The notes under the pieces were generated by a model, which was given only the letters and a program-made list of their open reading frames with translations, did no database searches and was not told where the DNA came from. From Apium graveolens (taxonomy: Eukaryota; Streptophyta; Magnoliopsida; Apiales; Apiaceae): DNA of 64,000 nt. The translations under genes and the position numbers were made by a program. Below, piece after piece: positions 26,931-40,749 of this stretch; within the stretch, counting starts at the first letter, position 1, and each line of letters begins with the position of its first letter. Location: NCBI RefSeq assembly GCF_009905375.1, contig NC_133657.1, positions 2,542,001 through 2,606,000 on the forward strand, read 5' to 3'.

Positions 26931-29900
26931 ATGGATATGGGCGTGGACTGTTTGGGGACCGAATTGGCCCAGGTTGTTGTGGAGACAAAAACAGAAGGTA
27001 ACATCTTGCTGCACAAAGAAAATGGGATATTGAACAAAGATTCAGATATAAAATTTGGTTCACATGGAACGGAGGAGATTGGTAAAAAAGATGTAAATGA
27101 TTTGCCAGATAATAGCATTCCTGTGGATGCAGTTGATGAATGGCCTGCACCTAAGCTGATCCACACCTTTTATATGGTCAAATATCGGTCGTATGACGAC
27201 CAGAAAACAAAAGGCCTGTTGGACCAGGCTGACAAAGAGCTTAGAAATATCAACCAAGCTCGATCTCAAATCTTCGAAAAACTAAGGGCTAAAAGAGTGA
27301 GTACCTATGTTTCTTTGTCTCCTTCACTGTTTCTGCCGACTTAATTCTCACATAGATTTATCTAGATTAAATGTCGTAATTATTTTATTATGGTTAAAAA
27401 TGCCTCCTTACCCTAATTTTCTACTGTTAAACAGTACTTTCAAATTATAAATCAACCCCCTTTTGTTTCACATGAAAGAAAGAAAGAAGAACTTTGTTGT
27501 TACTTGAAATAATATATGCAGCAAGTAATGATGACATATTTGTTGCAGGCGGATCGAGCCCAAGTGATTTCTCAGTTGAAGGCTTTTGTTGATGAAAATA
27601 AGCAGTTCAGGCAAATCATAGATGAGAAGAGAAAAGAAATAGAACCTCTGCATCAGGCTTTAGGCCAATTGCGCAAATCAAACTCTGGAGATAAAGAGAG
27701 GATCTATATATGTTCTTCTGAGGAAGAGCTAAATAGAGTCGTAAGTAAAAATTAGCTCTTCTTAATTCTGCAAGATCACATCTTGTCATGTAATGTTGCG
27801 ATTTCAGCATCAGGTTTTGTTACAGCTGTGTGTCTCCAGATTTCATACTTTGCTTAGTTCTCGTTTCCATTTATTCATAGCATACAGGGTTAAAGACTTA
27901 AAGTAACTGTTTGAATAGCTCCAAATATATGTATGTTGGTGTTTTACTTTTTCTACTGTTCTATATTTAGATCAAGAGTCTACGATACCGCATGGAACAT
28001 GAGAGCATTCCCTTGACTGAAGAGAAGCAAATTATGAGAGAAATTAAAGAGCTAGAAGGGACACGGGAAAAAGTTATTGCCAATGCTGTTGTTACGGCTA
28101 AGATTCGGGATTCAGTGGGGGAGAAAGGCGCCATTCAAGATCAGGTTAAGGTGAGAAATTCGCTGTAAATGCATGATACATATGTACACAATTCCCTGTA
28201 CGGTTATAGTTAACTACACATTAAATTTCTGTAATTCGTTTTATATGTTTTCTGCCTAATATGATTGTGTTGATCTTGACCTGTATGTCATTTTAGCTAA
28301 TAGGTTCTGGTCTCGATGGAGTTCGAAAAGAGAAGAAAGTAGTAGAGACCAAGCTTAATCAGCTTTTTGAAGAAAAGGAGACCATAGGTAAGATGATTGT
28401 GGATTTAGAGAAAGAATTGGAGATTAATTTAGAGGATAGGGAAAAGGCTTATGAAAAGATTCGGGAACTGAGGAAACAACTTGATGAAGGGGTATTTTAC
28501 TTTACTCTTTGCATCTAGTTACAAGTTACAACATTCATTTTTTTGTCATCTAATTTTAATATATTGCATATCTTTACACGGCTAAATCATGCTTATCCAC
28601 CCATGTTTATTTATTATAAAGTAAATCAGCTCAATTATGCTTATGCGAGTAGGGCTCATAATTAATTGATAATTAGTAGCTCAATAATGTTGATGGAGAT
28701 TGTGCTGATAATTAATTGACAAAATTTGTCAAGTGAGGCAGCTCTATTTATGTACAATAGCTGATTTAGGAAATGGACATCTTAATGGTTGAGTACTCTA
28801 AACATCTTATAGAAAATGGACGTGATTGTACACATCTAGCTGCTTGCTCAGGCTTTTTTAGCTGCCCCCACCTGTTGGTATTTTTTTCTCTCAGATCTTC
28901 TCTGTGTTTTGACTGTATGGTCTAAAAACTGGCTGCACCAATTAATGACGTTGAGTGGGCATTAGAAATTTTGGTTGATTTTATAACATATTGTCAGTCA
29001 TGAATTATTAAATTTAGTCTAGGGGGTTCGGACGCCTTATGAGACTGTTTGAATAGGAACTTCATATAAAAAACAACTAACTATTATAAAACTATTGGTC
29101 ACTAAAACGTCCTGTGAAGTATTTATATATAGCCTTTGAGTTTAAGGACGTATATCTGAAGAACCTTTGTAAGGAGATGACCATAAACTTTTCAAGTCGT
29201 ACACGCGAGCTAAGCCTTAGTGAACCGCATGGATGCCTAGTCGCCTAGGCGGTAAGGCGTTTGGATAGGCGTGACGTGTAGTTATGTAGAGGTATATATG
29301 TATATTATGTAAAAATAATTTGATTTTTCATAATAATTATTCTATTGATTTAAGATTCTTTGATTTGATAAAGCTAGATATATTTATTGACTTTCAATTT
29401 TATAATTATTTTGTTATTATAAATTGATAAAGGTTCAATTGTAATGGTTCAAGTTTATGTTTGAGGCTAAAAGATAAGTTGAAAGCCTAATTTTCCTGAA
29501 GGATGGCTAGGACACCTAGACACTATGGAAGCGAGAATCCACAAGGCATCGCCTACCCAATTTAAATCAAGGCAGGTTGGATGCCATTCCGCCAAGGGAA
29601 TTGATTTGAGTCCTTGACAACTATGGAAATAACTACCGCAGCATATTTGATTGTTTAGGAAAACAAAGCTTTAGATGCTATATTCAGGTCTCGATATTTT
29701 GGACCCGCAGCTTTAGATGCATTTCCAAGAAGCACACACTTTCTGAATATATTGAATATATTTATGTGGAGTTTTGTTTCTAAACTGAGCCAGGCTAATA
29801 AAACATCGTGCTGTTTAGGATCAAATTGCAAATGATCTCAACTTCCATGAGGGATTAAGAAAAACTGTAGTACAAGTCCAGTGTTAAACATTTATTTTTG

Positions 29901-31374
29901 CAATTTGTTTTAATCAAGAGGCATGGTACTTTAATACTATGTGCTGAAGAAAAGTAAATACAAAGGATTATTGAGATAAAAGTGGGACTACGTGCCAAGG
30001 ATTTTGAGATTAATATTATTGTCACTCTTTTTGCTTAGGAACTATGCTGAAGGGATTTGATGAGCAAAAATATTGTATACTTTAATCTGATGAGTGATGT
30101 GTTACAACTTTACATTTATTATGTATTAATTTATTGCACTTGTGAGTATTATGTCTTGGTATTGAGCTGTATGATTAAGTTAGGTGATGTACTGAAACTT
30201 ATTATAACCGTTCGAGTCTTTGCAGAATGCTCCCTACTTTCAAAATCGTACAACCTTGAACAAGGCCAGGGAGCTTGCTGCAAAGAAAGATGTTAAAGGT
30301 CTTCGAGATTTCGCGGATAAAGAGGTTTGTTCACTTGTACTCATACCTCTACCGATCTGATGTAAATGTGTAGGCCAGCCAACTCAAAAACTATCTTACC
30401 ATACAATCTTATATTCTCTTTGATCAGATGGAGACATTTATGTCTCGTTGGAGTAGTACCAAGGCATTTAGTGATGATTATGAGAGGCGAATTGTCCTGA
30501 GTCTAGACATGCGACAATTGAGTAGGGATGGACGAATGAGGAACCCTAATGAGAAGCCATTAGTGGAAAAGGAGCCACCACCCCCTGTCGAAAGTGAAAT
30601 AGTGGCAAAACCACATCTGAAAAAACTGAAGGAAGATTCCAATACTTCAATCAACCAGAAAGAGAAAACTGTGAAACAACAAAATGAAACAAGTAAAGCA
30701 CCAGATCCTGCAAGTACCGTAGTAGCGAGTGTCGTGAAAGATGAGTTTGAAATGGTAGAAAAAGAACCTCTTCCGGTGAAAAATAGAGTTGAAAAGGATC
30801 TTCTTACTTCGAAAAATAAATTTGATGAAGTTGACGAGGCTAAGCTGAAGGAGTTAAAGAGAGAGGAAGAGATTGCTAAGGCTAAGCAGGCTCAGGAGAG
30901 AAAGAAGAAATTGGCAGAGAAAGCGGCAGCAAAAGCAGCTATAAAAGCTCAAAAGGAAGCTGAAAAGAAACAAAAGGAAATCACTTTTCTTCCCTCATGT
31001 TTCTGCATTATATTACCTGTAATGAATTTAGAATTTGAACTGATGCAACGACTGATTTTTATTCCCTGCAGAATCGCGAGAAAAAAGAGAAGAAAAAAGC
31101 TGCAGCTTCGGTATCCGTTGCAACAGCTGATATGGTTGATGAAACAGAAACTGCTGATGAGGTTGTTAAGGCAAAAGCAGTGCCAAAGACCAAGGAAAGA
31201 AAAGAGAAAACGGTGGTGAAGCAGCGGGGCGGGGTCCGAGTAAAAGGACCTGATTCTCTTCCTAAGATTATACTCAAGAGGAAGAAAGCAACAAACTATT
31301 GGGTTTGTGCTGCAGTTCTTGCCGCTATCTTAGTTGTGCTGCTATCGGTGATGGGATACTATTATCTAATGTGA
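26931..31374 (+). CDS. PPI1: proton pump interactor 1-like coiled-coil protein, tail-anchored
   Basis: PPI proteins bind the regulatory C-terminus of the plasma membrane H+-ATPase and stimulate it; they sit on the ER or plasma membrane. Exons read as 26931-27296, 27549-27740, 27971-28150, 28297-28491, 30226-30324, 30428 to about 30976 (or 31018), and 31072-31374. They join in frame to about 627-641 residues, near the usual 600-plus. The core has the family pattern WPAPKLIHTFYMVKYRSYDD near residue 70, then long heptad-rich coiled coil (DENKQFRQ..., SLRYRMEHES...), then PYFQNRTTLNKARELA. A Lys/Glu/Ala-rich helix follows, and a single membrane segment ends the protein (NYWVCAAVLAAILVVLLSVM, about the last 26 residues). 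A 5' UTR intron ending CAG at 26893 is likely. The sixth intron has no good donor site. Intron 5 (1.7 kb) holds a repeat. Confidence 0.9.
29190..29640. repeat. intronic repeat with GCCTAGGCG words
   Basis: Within the long intron of the PPI gene there is GTCGCCTAGGCGGTAAGGCG near 29240, and a second part near 29570 ending CCTTGACAACTATGG. A related block lies at 33165-33300 inside DEP1. The shared words suggest a small dispersed non-autonomous element; its class is unknown to me. Confidence 0.4.
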
Positions 31375-32285
31375 AGACCCATATGAAGTCTTTAACGGAT
31401 ATAAAAAAATCAACAATGAACCAAATTCTATGTTTCGTGAAAAGATGACAGCGGCGTTATTTATATGGAAGTACTTTCGGTCTGATTATATTTTGGAAGA
31501 CAGGTGAACATGAAACTCTTGTTGATTTTGCTCTATAGATCAGGTAGTTGGAAACATTTTGCTGAGGAAGCAAAATGTCTTGTAATTTAAAGTTTTGACT
31601 TGTGAAAATTTTCTTGTTTTCTAATCACCATAGGAGGAGACTTGTACAAAAATGATCAAGTCTTGATAAATAGAAAATAATAATAATTATGTAATATATT
31701 ATGTATCAATACCAAAACATCTAAAGGTTGTTCAAACTTTTCTTTTTTGATGTATTATTTTTGTTAGTAGGGACGTGAAGATTTTTGTGTAATTTTAAGT
31801 TTTAGGGTATTAATTATAATAACGATATTATTTTGTTATGTATGATATTAACAGGAGAGATTTATTGTTTATTTTTTATTAAAAGGAAACTAATAATTGT
31901 TGTTATATTTTCATTTCGTAGGATTAGATTTTTAATAAGATGTCTGAATAATTTGAATTTGAGAAGTACTGGGAAAATACTTTGTGTAGTGATGACCTTT
32001 AAATTTAATTTTTCCACAAAGTTTGAACATCTCATAAAACTGAATATTAATTGGTTTAAGCTTGAATTTCCAATTACAAGTCAAACCAGTGGTGTGTATG
32101 TGTGAAGTACTAGGTAGATTAGCTAAAGAGTACTAGTGTTTTTTTTAAAAAAAGAATACATTAACATTACAACACATCAACTGCATTTGTATGCATTTTT
32201 ATTCATTACATCATATTATTTTTTCTTTGTTTTTTTGCCATCCAAAATCATATCTTCATGTCAGTGCAGAATACATCCTCCAACT
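31375..32285. other. convergent intergenic region
   Basis: This spacer separates the stop codons of the PPI gene (+) and DEP1 (-). It should hold both 3' UTRs. The open frame at 31833-32105 is AT-rich with no recognisable protein. Confidence 0.6.
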
Positions 32286-35200
32286 CTATATTTCTGAAAA
32301 AGATGTTACAGTCTTGAATCCGTGATTTTCTGGAAGAGGACCGTTCCCTGGCCGAACAGAAATGATCACGTCCAAACCTGAAAATTATTTTCACATTCAC
32401 GTGTTTTAAGAACGGATAATCACGGATACATGTGTCTGTCATTGACGAAAATATGATTCTGCTTGTGTCTACTCGTAGCTGACTAGATACTGAGAGCTTA
32501 CCAAAATTAGCTGGTATTTACAAAATTAAGCAGAAATTGTATTACCTGCTGCCTTTGCAGCTGCACCTTCTTGATAGACATCAGTAACGAACAAGATGTC
32601 TGATGGCTTATGCACTCCAAGATATTCTGAAATTTCTAAATAACTTCTTGTTTCTTTTTTATTCCTTTTAACAATAAAGTAGCATGGTTTTAGAAATGTA
32701 GTTCCAAGAATTAGAAAGAATTCTTCCCAGAAAGATGTTGATGCATGGAACAAGAGTAACTTACCCCACGGTGGTGTCAAAGTATCCACACAAGTACTTT
32801 CTCAGGTCACCATAATTTGTGTAACCAAACAAAAGCCTCTGTGCCAATCTGCTACCACTGGAATATATGTATACCTGACGAAGAGATACAGATTAATTAT
32901 TTGCTCAAAACTAGTAAACTGTGGTGTGCGTTGTGAAATCTCAAGCATGCATGTGGCTGTTGCAAGAAAAATATTGCCGGATTGATGTAAACTTATGATG
33001 CAACTTTGACTTTAACAGGAGACGGTGGAGAGAGAATAGTAATCATAATTCTATTTCGTAGCAGCAACATCATACAATACATAAGAGACCCAAAGCCCGA
33101 AGTTTACAGCTAACATGCACTTTCCATGGAAATTGATGTATATATATGTCTTTCTGGTATGGTATCACCGTTGACACGTCCAGGAAAGGTGAGGGTCCAT
33201 TCTAGTGTGTGGACGTCTAGGCAGCGACATAGGCAATAAGATCCCCGCCTAGGTGCGCGCTCATGAACCGATAAGCAGCACCTTGATAACTATGACTATA
33301 TGCACTATACAAAGAAATATAATCCATCTACTTGGCTTCTAAATATTAGATTCATAAATTTAGCACTGGAAAAAAAAGGGGCATATGTCAGATGTTTCCC
33401 TTTAAGAACCCCATACAATCACATAATTTTATGTAAGAAATTAAGGAATTCTATTTACATTTCCATATTACATGCAGAAGTAATTAGGCAAAATGCGAAG
33501 CATATAACTTTTAACAGGCTCACTAAACCTTACTATCAGGCAGTTAGCATATATTAGCTAAAACTCATCATTCAACAGATATATGAAAGTGATTACGGCT
33601 GAATGATTCTCCTGGACTGTTCCTAGCCCCTTATCTCTCCAACATTTAATTCTGGACTTAATTTTTCTAAACTTATTATTGCTTATTAGCTAAGATTCCA
33701 TGCAGGTAAGTCTCAAATCTAAACCAAAATTTCAAGTACATCTAAACTTTGGGCCCAAAAAATTAACATGAAACAAAAGTCTTAAATGATTCCCAGGGGG
33801 GAAAAAATACTCATGATCCACATATCCTGTTGTTTCAATAATTATTTCTAGCTATAGAATAAGAACAATAGACGATTAAGAAGTGAGAGAGACTAACCTT
33901 GATTCCTGAAGCATGCCACTTCTCAAGAGCTTCAGGTACGTCATCGAAAACTACTCCTTCAATTTCACTTTTCTGAAATCCAGTTCTCCAGATATGACCC
34001 TGAATCCTAGATGTTAGCAAAATTCTTAGGATGCCAACTACAGGATTATATATATGCAAATTGCTTACTTGTAATTGTTTCAAGGAAGTAATTTTCCTAT
34101 CAGCTTTTATCATTGCTTCCGCATTAGCAACCAAAGCTGCAACTACCTCTCCTTTTCCTGCACTATCAGGTGGAATGGGCAAGGCACCTACTATTCCCTG
34201 CTTGAGATCATCTTCTACCTGCAGAATAGAAAACAAAATGTTATTACTATTTGAGTTTACGTTATATGGAAAGTGATGATTCTAGCCAACACACGAACCC
34301 AGAAAAAAGACACAAAAAGGTGAACAATTAATATCTTCTACTGCTTTTTGCAGAAAGTCACAAGTTTTGTTTATCACTACTACGCATAATTACAAGATTC
34401 CAGCAGTGAGACAATAACATAACAATGAAAATTCTGTAAAGTTAGAGACTTAAGCGAAGGAGAAAGATTACTTTATAAAGTCTAATCCCAGTGAATTGCA
34501 CGTATAAGACTTGTATACATAATTGACTAGAAAAATGGTTAGTGATATTAAGAACAAATTATAACCAAATTTACAAAAGGAAAATCTAAAACTCTAGAGT
34601 CCAGACTATGAAAGTAGTCATCTTAAAGATATGTTATGTGAGCACTGAGCAGTTTCAATCGATAGGCACATCCTGCTAATGTTTTATAAAAGAATTCTAC
34701 ACAGTAGGTCAATAGAAATCCATTTTATATTTTTAGCACTTGATTCTTTCTCGTGACTGATAGGTAAAGCATCCCAGAGTAGTCTTTTCTTGTCGAACAG
34801 AAAAAATTAGCGTAGTTCTGGCTTAAAATATATATATATATATACTGTATATATATATATGCTGTATAACTAAATACTCTTTAGCTATAGTGATGTAATG
34901 AACAATGACTCACCTGAGCACGTAACAGTTTCATATCGTCTTGAGTTTCTGCACTATCATATGTTGCATCTAAATGGTTTCCCACATTTTCACGGGCATA
35001 TGGAAAGAGAACATCAGTAACAAACGATATAGGAGTAGTGGTCCCTTCAATGTCAAGGACAATGCAACGCTGAAACATAATTGATAACAAGATGAGCTAA
35101 GATTACAATAACACATGCTTTCCTAAGCTTCCTAGCAACTAAACTAACTTCAGTAGAAATTTACATGCGACGGCTCAAATCCATTTTCGTAAATTGCATT

Positions 35201-38200
35201 CCCGGCCTTGACAGACGTGTTGACACTATGGTCAACTTCCGAAAGTTCTTTAAAACTTCGTATTGGACCATGATTAGGTGTAGAACAATCCAGACCCAAC
35301 TGATGAAGCTTGATAGCCGCCTCAAAGAGATAATGATAACATTCAGCCTGAAACAGTATACTGTGAGGCGTGAGCAGAGCAAAAAAAATAGATGAAATTC
35401 CTTAATGCAAATTGATATTCCCTAATCCGTGGTGTCTCTGCACGTGCAACTGCTGACCCCAAATCTAGGGAAAGGAGAGACGCGTGATTAATGAACATAT
35501 AACATTTAGACCCTGAAACAGTAACTCATTGTAACGTTCTTGCAGTTTCTCACAAATATCAGATTATTTTCTCAAAATTATTCCCAATACTGATATCTAT
35601 ACATAGTGTTCCTTACAAACAGAAAATGTTTTAGGCCCTGAATTAGTAACCCGATTAGCTATATATTAAAACACAGTGACGTTCTTGCAGTTTCTCACAA
35701 ATATCAGATTATTTTCTCAAAATTAAAATCACAATACTGATATCTATGCATAGCGACTAGCGTTCCTTACAAACAGAGAATGTTGATGTCCCATTGACCA
35801 TAACATAAATATTTTACAGGAAAACAAACCTGAGTTTTTGCACTGATCCAGGAGTCACCCCATATATAAACGCCATGGTTTCGCACCAGCACAGCTGTTG
35901 ACTTTGGGTAAGCTTCAATCTGCAAACAAGAGCCTACTTCATCCTCAAATTGTTTTTCAAACTTAATAATTACAATTCAACTAAACCGTGACAGCATGCA
36001 TATTCTTCATTTTCTTGTTTAATAGTATCTCCTCTGCAGATGAAATAGGGTAATACATCTGGTGGTGATACTACAACAATGGCAAATGGATATACAGTAC
36101 TGACAAACAGGCCAAGTATAAGCTGTAGTTTTAAGTCAACAGTCAACATTGACAAAATGATGCCTGATTATATACGTAACACAAAAGATATACTTATAAT
36201 TGATTAACTCAATCATAGTTAAACATGTTCAAATATCTAAAGTTTCCAAACATCAAACCACAGTGTTGATTTAAATTTTTTGTTAAACAACTGCCAAATC
36301 ATAGAAGAACATACTGCAGCAGCAAGAGATTCTGTAAGCTCCCGCTCCTGAGCAGTGTTTTCAATTATGGGAACCACAAGCTCATCGTAGTAACCATGCC
36401 CCTGAATGCCTTTTATCATTTCCATATGGGTGATCTGCATATAAGCGGCAATAATTGAGATGAAGAAACTAATTGTTGAAGGAAGGCACCTGTATGCAAC
36501 AAGGCTATGTTTGGTCTAAAACTGATGCTTGGGATTTTTTTTGTATAAGATGTTAAGGCCATTTAACAGGAGAGTAGTAAATCATCTGTTGCTTGGAAGT
36601 AAATTTAAGAATTAACCATAATTTATGGATGATATGTTTTTATAATTTTTTATTTGCTAAATAATTCATGAGACATTGATAATGGTTAGGAAAATTATAG
36701 TGCGGAGACTGGAGAGGTATAAATCCTGCATAAATACTATTGTCCCAAGCTTGGTTTGTCTAAACTGGAAAGAAACAGGTGAAATACAATTCCAGCAGCA
36801 GCGACAAAAAGGCAGTTTAAAATTGAATAGCTACTAACGTGCGATTAGTAAATATAAGAAGTATTGAATGAAATTGAGCTACACTGTTTCTATTCAAGGA
36901 GAGAAGCTTCAAGCAACTTACACGGAACTCTTTAGCTAAGGGATTGATCATTGTCGCGATACAAGATTCCATCCCATGACTATGGATGACAGCACCAGCA
37001 TTACGCATCTCATATGCCTAAAATGTAAGTGTCAAATGAACAAAGGATTAAACTTTATATTGATATGAGAAGTAACATTCGTAACAAAGTCTACAACAAG
37101 TAATATCTTTAAAATAGGTGTAGACAACATATTGATCACTTGAAATGTATATTTTATATGTTAGTTGGCCAAAGTAACCAGTGCAGGAACATTACTAATC
37201 AGGCTGCACAAGAAGCAGAGTGCCTTTAAATGACAAACTACAGAAGTTAAAATAAGGTTGAGGTGATGCAGCATCCAGAAATTACAACAAAAAAAACACA
37301 CTCACACCTCTAGTCATATATCCATTTGGATTAGTCTGAGGATTATCAGTTTGAAAGTAACAAATAAAAAGGCATTTTGATGGGTATTTTGGGCCGAGTA
37401 TACACCCACAATTATGCTTCTTTTTTCTGGTTTTTTAGTAAGAGAACAATAAAACAATTCAAACATCATCTCATTAGCTTCTTTCTTATTCAAGGCCCCC
37501 AATTCCACACACAAGGAGAACCAAATTTCGACAAGGATGTACTAGTAGTACCATCTATTACAATGTCCCAAAAAAAAAGTTGTAAAATTTATAAATAATG
37601 ACAAGTTGATACACAATACTCCAAATACAAATTATAATTCTTAACCTGCAATATAGCGACAAGCTCTAAATCGACAACATTATATAAAAACATCAAGCAC
37701 AATATAGAGCACATAAAAAAGGCCATAAAATTGCAAGTAAAAAACAGTTGTACCTTCATAAAAAGAGGAGCACAATCAGAACACTTAGGAGGCTTGTGAG
37801 GATAAGGCTTAGGCAAAGGCGAAAACAAAATCGACCCAGTTGAAGATAACACATACATATCTTCATCCACCATTCTTTCTTTCTGAACACCTAAAACACA
37901 TAAAATTCACTTTTAAAGTACATGTAAAAATGACAAGAAAACAAGTATGTAATTAAAAAAACGGTTTTTCTAGTACGTGGCCATGAGCAGATGCTAATCA
38001 CGGAATCTCATAAATTTAGCTTATTTTGATTGGTGGAGTTTTTGCGTACTCAGGGATCTACCATTACTAGTACACATAAACCAATAAAAATAAAATAAAA
38101 TTATGAGATTCTGCGTTTAGCATGTGCCCGCAAGAGAGATAATGAAAGTACCAGAAGGGGACATGAGAATGAGTTGTTGAGGCTTAGGAATACAATCATC

Positions 38201-38359
38201 ATGTACTTTAATGGTGATGCTTCCACCTGTACCAGAAACCCAACCTAATGTGTAGAACTGACGGCACAGTTCTGTAATAAGATTCTTTGTTTGTTTTACT
38301 TGGTTGCTTTCTAAGTACGCTTGTGTTGTCGTTGCTGAGGATGTTTTTATTCCGTTCAT
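32286..38359 (-). CDS. DEP1: bifunctional methylthioribulose-1-phosphate dehydratase / enolase-phosphatase (DEP1)
   Basis: DEP1 carries out two steps of the methionine salvage (Yang) cycle, which recycles the methylthio group released in ethylene, polyamine and nicotianamine synthesis. Twelve exons on the minus strand (38359-38152, 37890-37754, 37017-36922, 36434-36315, 35919-35830, 35347-35165, 35069-34914, 34218-34069, 33999-33898, 32874-32765, 32664-32546, 32377-32286) join with every phase matching to exactly 520 codons. The N-terminal half is a class II aldolase-like MtnB dehydratase: [10 protein letters not shown], the zinc ligands AVIHSHGME (His127, His129) and NHGVYIWG (His202), and ITHMEMIKG. 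The C-terminal half is a HAD phosphatase: [14 protein letters not shown] (Asp near 284), VYIYSSGS (Ser near 420) and [15 protein letters not shown]. No residue of these motifs is lost. It ends VTSFSEI, as expected. A G-box lies about 180 bases upstream. Confidence 0.94.
33165..33300. repeat. intronic repeat fragment with CCGCCTAGGTGCG
   Basis: In a DEP1 intron the sequence has CCCGCCTAGGTGCGCGCTC and ends CACCTTGATAACTATG, resembling the repeat at 29190-29640 in words and order. It is distinctly more GC-rich than the surrounding intron. Confidence 0.4.
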
Positions 38360-38439
38360 GTCTGTTTTTGTGTGTGTTTTGTGTGTGTGTTTGGATGATG
38401 GAGAAGTGAAACTGAGGCTGCGCTGTGAGGGACACTTTT

Positions 38440-39460
38440 ATTTGGAAGTAGAATATAATATTTAATGTTAATTTGTTACGAGGAGGAGTGTTTGTTGTTT
38501 TAACGGAGGGGTGACTGAATGACGTGATTTGATTGGTACACGTGGTGAGGTGAGGGATGATTAGTGTTGATTTGGGTTGGGTTGTAGTGTAAGCATTTAT
38601 GTTTATTAGTCCAAGTCAACCTGTTTATGATTTTTGTTAGAGGAGTAATTGAGGTGTTAATTAAGGTGGTTTTGGGGAATTTGTGTTGAGTTCGATTCTT
38701 TGGTGATAATTTAATTTTTCTGTTAGAAATTAGTGTTTACTTTATTTTGAAATAAAAACAGTAGAGAATGTGTTGTACCAAGATTGTACTTAATCGTAAA
38801 AATAATAATTTCGTTAAAATAATATTTTTTGTCTCGACATATTAAAATATATTTTTTTGATAAAATAATAATTTTTTTGAATAATATATTTTTTCTGTTC
38901 ACTAAACTATTATTTAAAAAGTTTAACTGTACTCGTAATTACAAATTTTTGAAATAAGTAGATGATTTGATTCGGGTGACATTAAAAATCCAACACCTCA
39001 ACAAAATAAGTCATCCAATTTTTATATTTATTGGTTTAAAATAGTCTCTTTCTTTTAAATTTTTTTTATCATAATTAACTCACAATCACTTTCAAGTATG
39101 TACTGGATAAATCTTACGGACTCACCCACGTAGTAGCGTGTAGAACACATTTCTTAAATTAGCTTCCCACTGGTCTTCATATAGTTTTTTTTTATTGTTT
39201 CAGCTATGGCACCTCCAAATAGATAAAATGAACTATGAACCGTAAGTTTTGCTGACGTAGATATTGGCGAGTCAGAGTACATATTTTGAAAAATCAGGTT
39301 TAAAATATTGTTTCATGAATTTATGACTGTAAATTGAACTTTAAAGTATTTATAATTTTAGTAAAACATTTTTTCAAGAAAAATAAATAAATTATCGAAA
39401 AAATATTGGTGGAATAGTTGAGTTATTTTGTAGCCTTTTAAAGGTCAGGAGCCCTGATTA
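38440..39460. other. upstream region of DEP1
   Basis: This region lies between DEP1 (-) and the Helitron flank. The first roughly 200 bases upstream of DEP1 should be promoter; the rest is AT-rich with no coding pattern or clear repeat. Confidence 0.5.
38539..38544. promoter_or_regulatory. G-box (CACGTG) upstream of DEP1
   Basis: The palindrome CACGTG in the context GTACACGTGGTG lies about 180 bases upstream of the DEP1 start codon. Such boxes bind bHLH and bZIP factors and, with ACGTGG, act as ABA-response elements. Function here is inferred only from sequence and position. Confidence 0.4.
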
Positions 39461-39522
39461 GTGGTGTTCACACAGGCTAGGTCCGGATCCTCCAGTTTTT
39501 TAATCCGAACCACTATAAACGA

Positions 39523-39560
39523 TCTATATATATATATATAAAAGAAAATCACGGGTGCTT
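39523..39560 (+). other. Helitron 5' terminus
   Basis: TC followed by an (AT)n stretch and AAAAGAAAATCACGGG marks the 5' terminus, preceded by A. The few bases just inside are the most conserved part among plant Helitrons of one family. Confidence 0.8.
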
Positions 39561-39984
39561 ATATGTACGTCTGACGTGGCACAGTTTACAAGCCCTTATA
39601 CTTATTTCTCCCTTTCCTATCTACACTGACTTAGCTAATCTGACTTATTATCTTTTGATTGATATTTATTATTTATATTCTAATTAATTATTTAAATCTG
39701 TGTTATTATATATATATAGATACAGAGATACACAAATTAATGTACTGCACCTTTTAGCCTTCTTAAACGTCGGAATTGAGAGCCCTTCGCCGGTTACGTG
39801 TAACTGAACCCTTAATTACTTGGCCATTAACTGAACTCTCAATTGCTTGGCCATTAACATATAAATACTTGCATCATGCATGTTGTTCCTGTTGTTGAAT
39901 TTCACAATATTCTTCTGCGGCTCATCAAGCTCATAAAAAAGGTACCATTTTTCTCAATTGATTGTTTAGATGTTTTCTTTTTTC

Positions 39985-40620
39985 AGTTTTAAAATTTTAG
40001 ACTCTTACTTTTAATTGTTAGGCACCATAGTGAGCTTATAAGTATGATTAGTAGCTTCCATTAATTCTGAGTTTATAATGGTTTAATTTGTTTGTATCTG
40101 TGATTTATGGTTTGGCGGTTTTGTAAATTTTGTTGTTAGGTGTAAATTTAGTTGTGGGTTGTATGGGCTCTTGTTGTTATTATTTTTCTTGAATTAGACT
40201 TTTGTTATTATGTTAGCTTTATAGTCATGATCGACAGTGGTGAATTCATTGGTGGTCACAGTAATTTTATTGTTTGATGTGGTTTTGGATTATTTTTATC
40301 TTGGGTTGTATCTATTTATTTGTCATTTTTATGCTCTTTGATTTGCCATAAGTTGATCGAGATATGATTACGGCCTTGGCCTTCAAGGCGTGATTAATAG
40401 CTTTGTTTTCAGTTTTAAAATTTTTGGCTCTTACTTTTAAGTGTTGGACATCATAACAAGCTTATAAGTATGATTAGTAATTTTCATTAATTCCGAGCTT
40501 ATAATAGTTTAATTTGTTTGTATTATAGTTATCATCGATGTTATGATTAGGACCTTGAAGGCGTGATTAATAGCTTGTATTAATTTTGAGCTTGCAGTAG
40601 TACAATTTGTTGGAGTCCAT
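39985..40620 (+). repeat. diverged direct repeats in the Helitron leader
   Basis: A roughly 100-bp block with GAGCTTATAAGTATGATTAGTA and TTATAATGGTTTAATTTGTTTG lies at about 39995-40100. A diverged copy (CAAGCTTATAAGTATGATTAG..., AATAGTTTAATTTGTTTG) lies at 40430-40525, and a third partial copy near 40565. This region probably forms the 5' UTR/intron of the RPA-like gene. Confidence 0.65.
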
Positions 40621-40749
40621 TAGTTTGACAATGAATGCCTTTGTAAATTAAGTTATGAGTTGGTTTTTGTAGATTAGCAATTGGTACCTTTGTAAATTTA
40701 GTTAATACTGTTAGTAATATTAGTTTTATTTCACTAAACTGGTGTAGGC

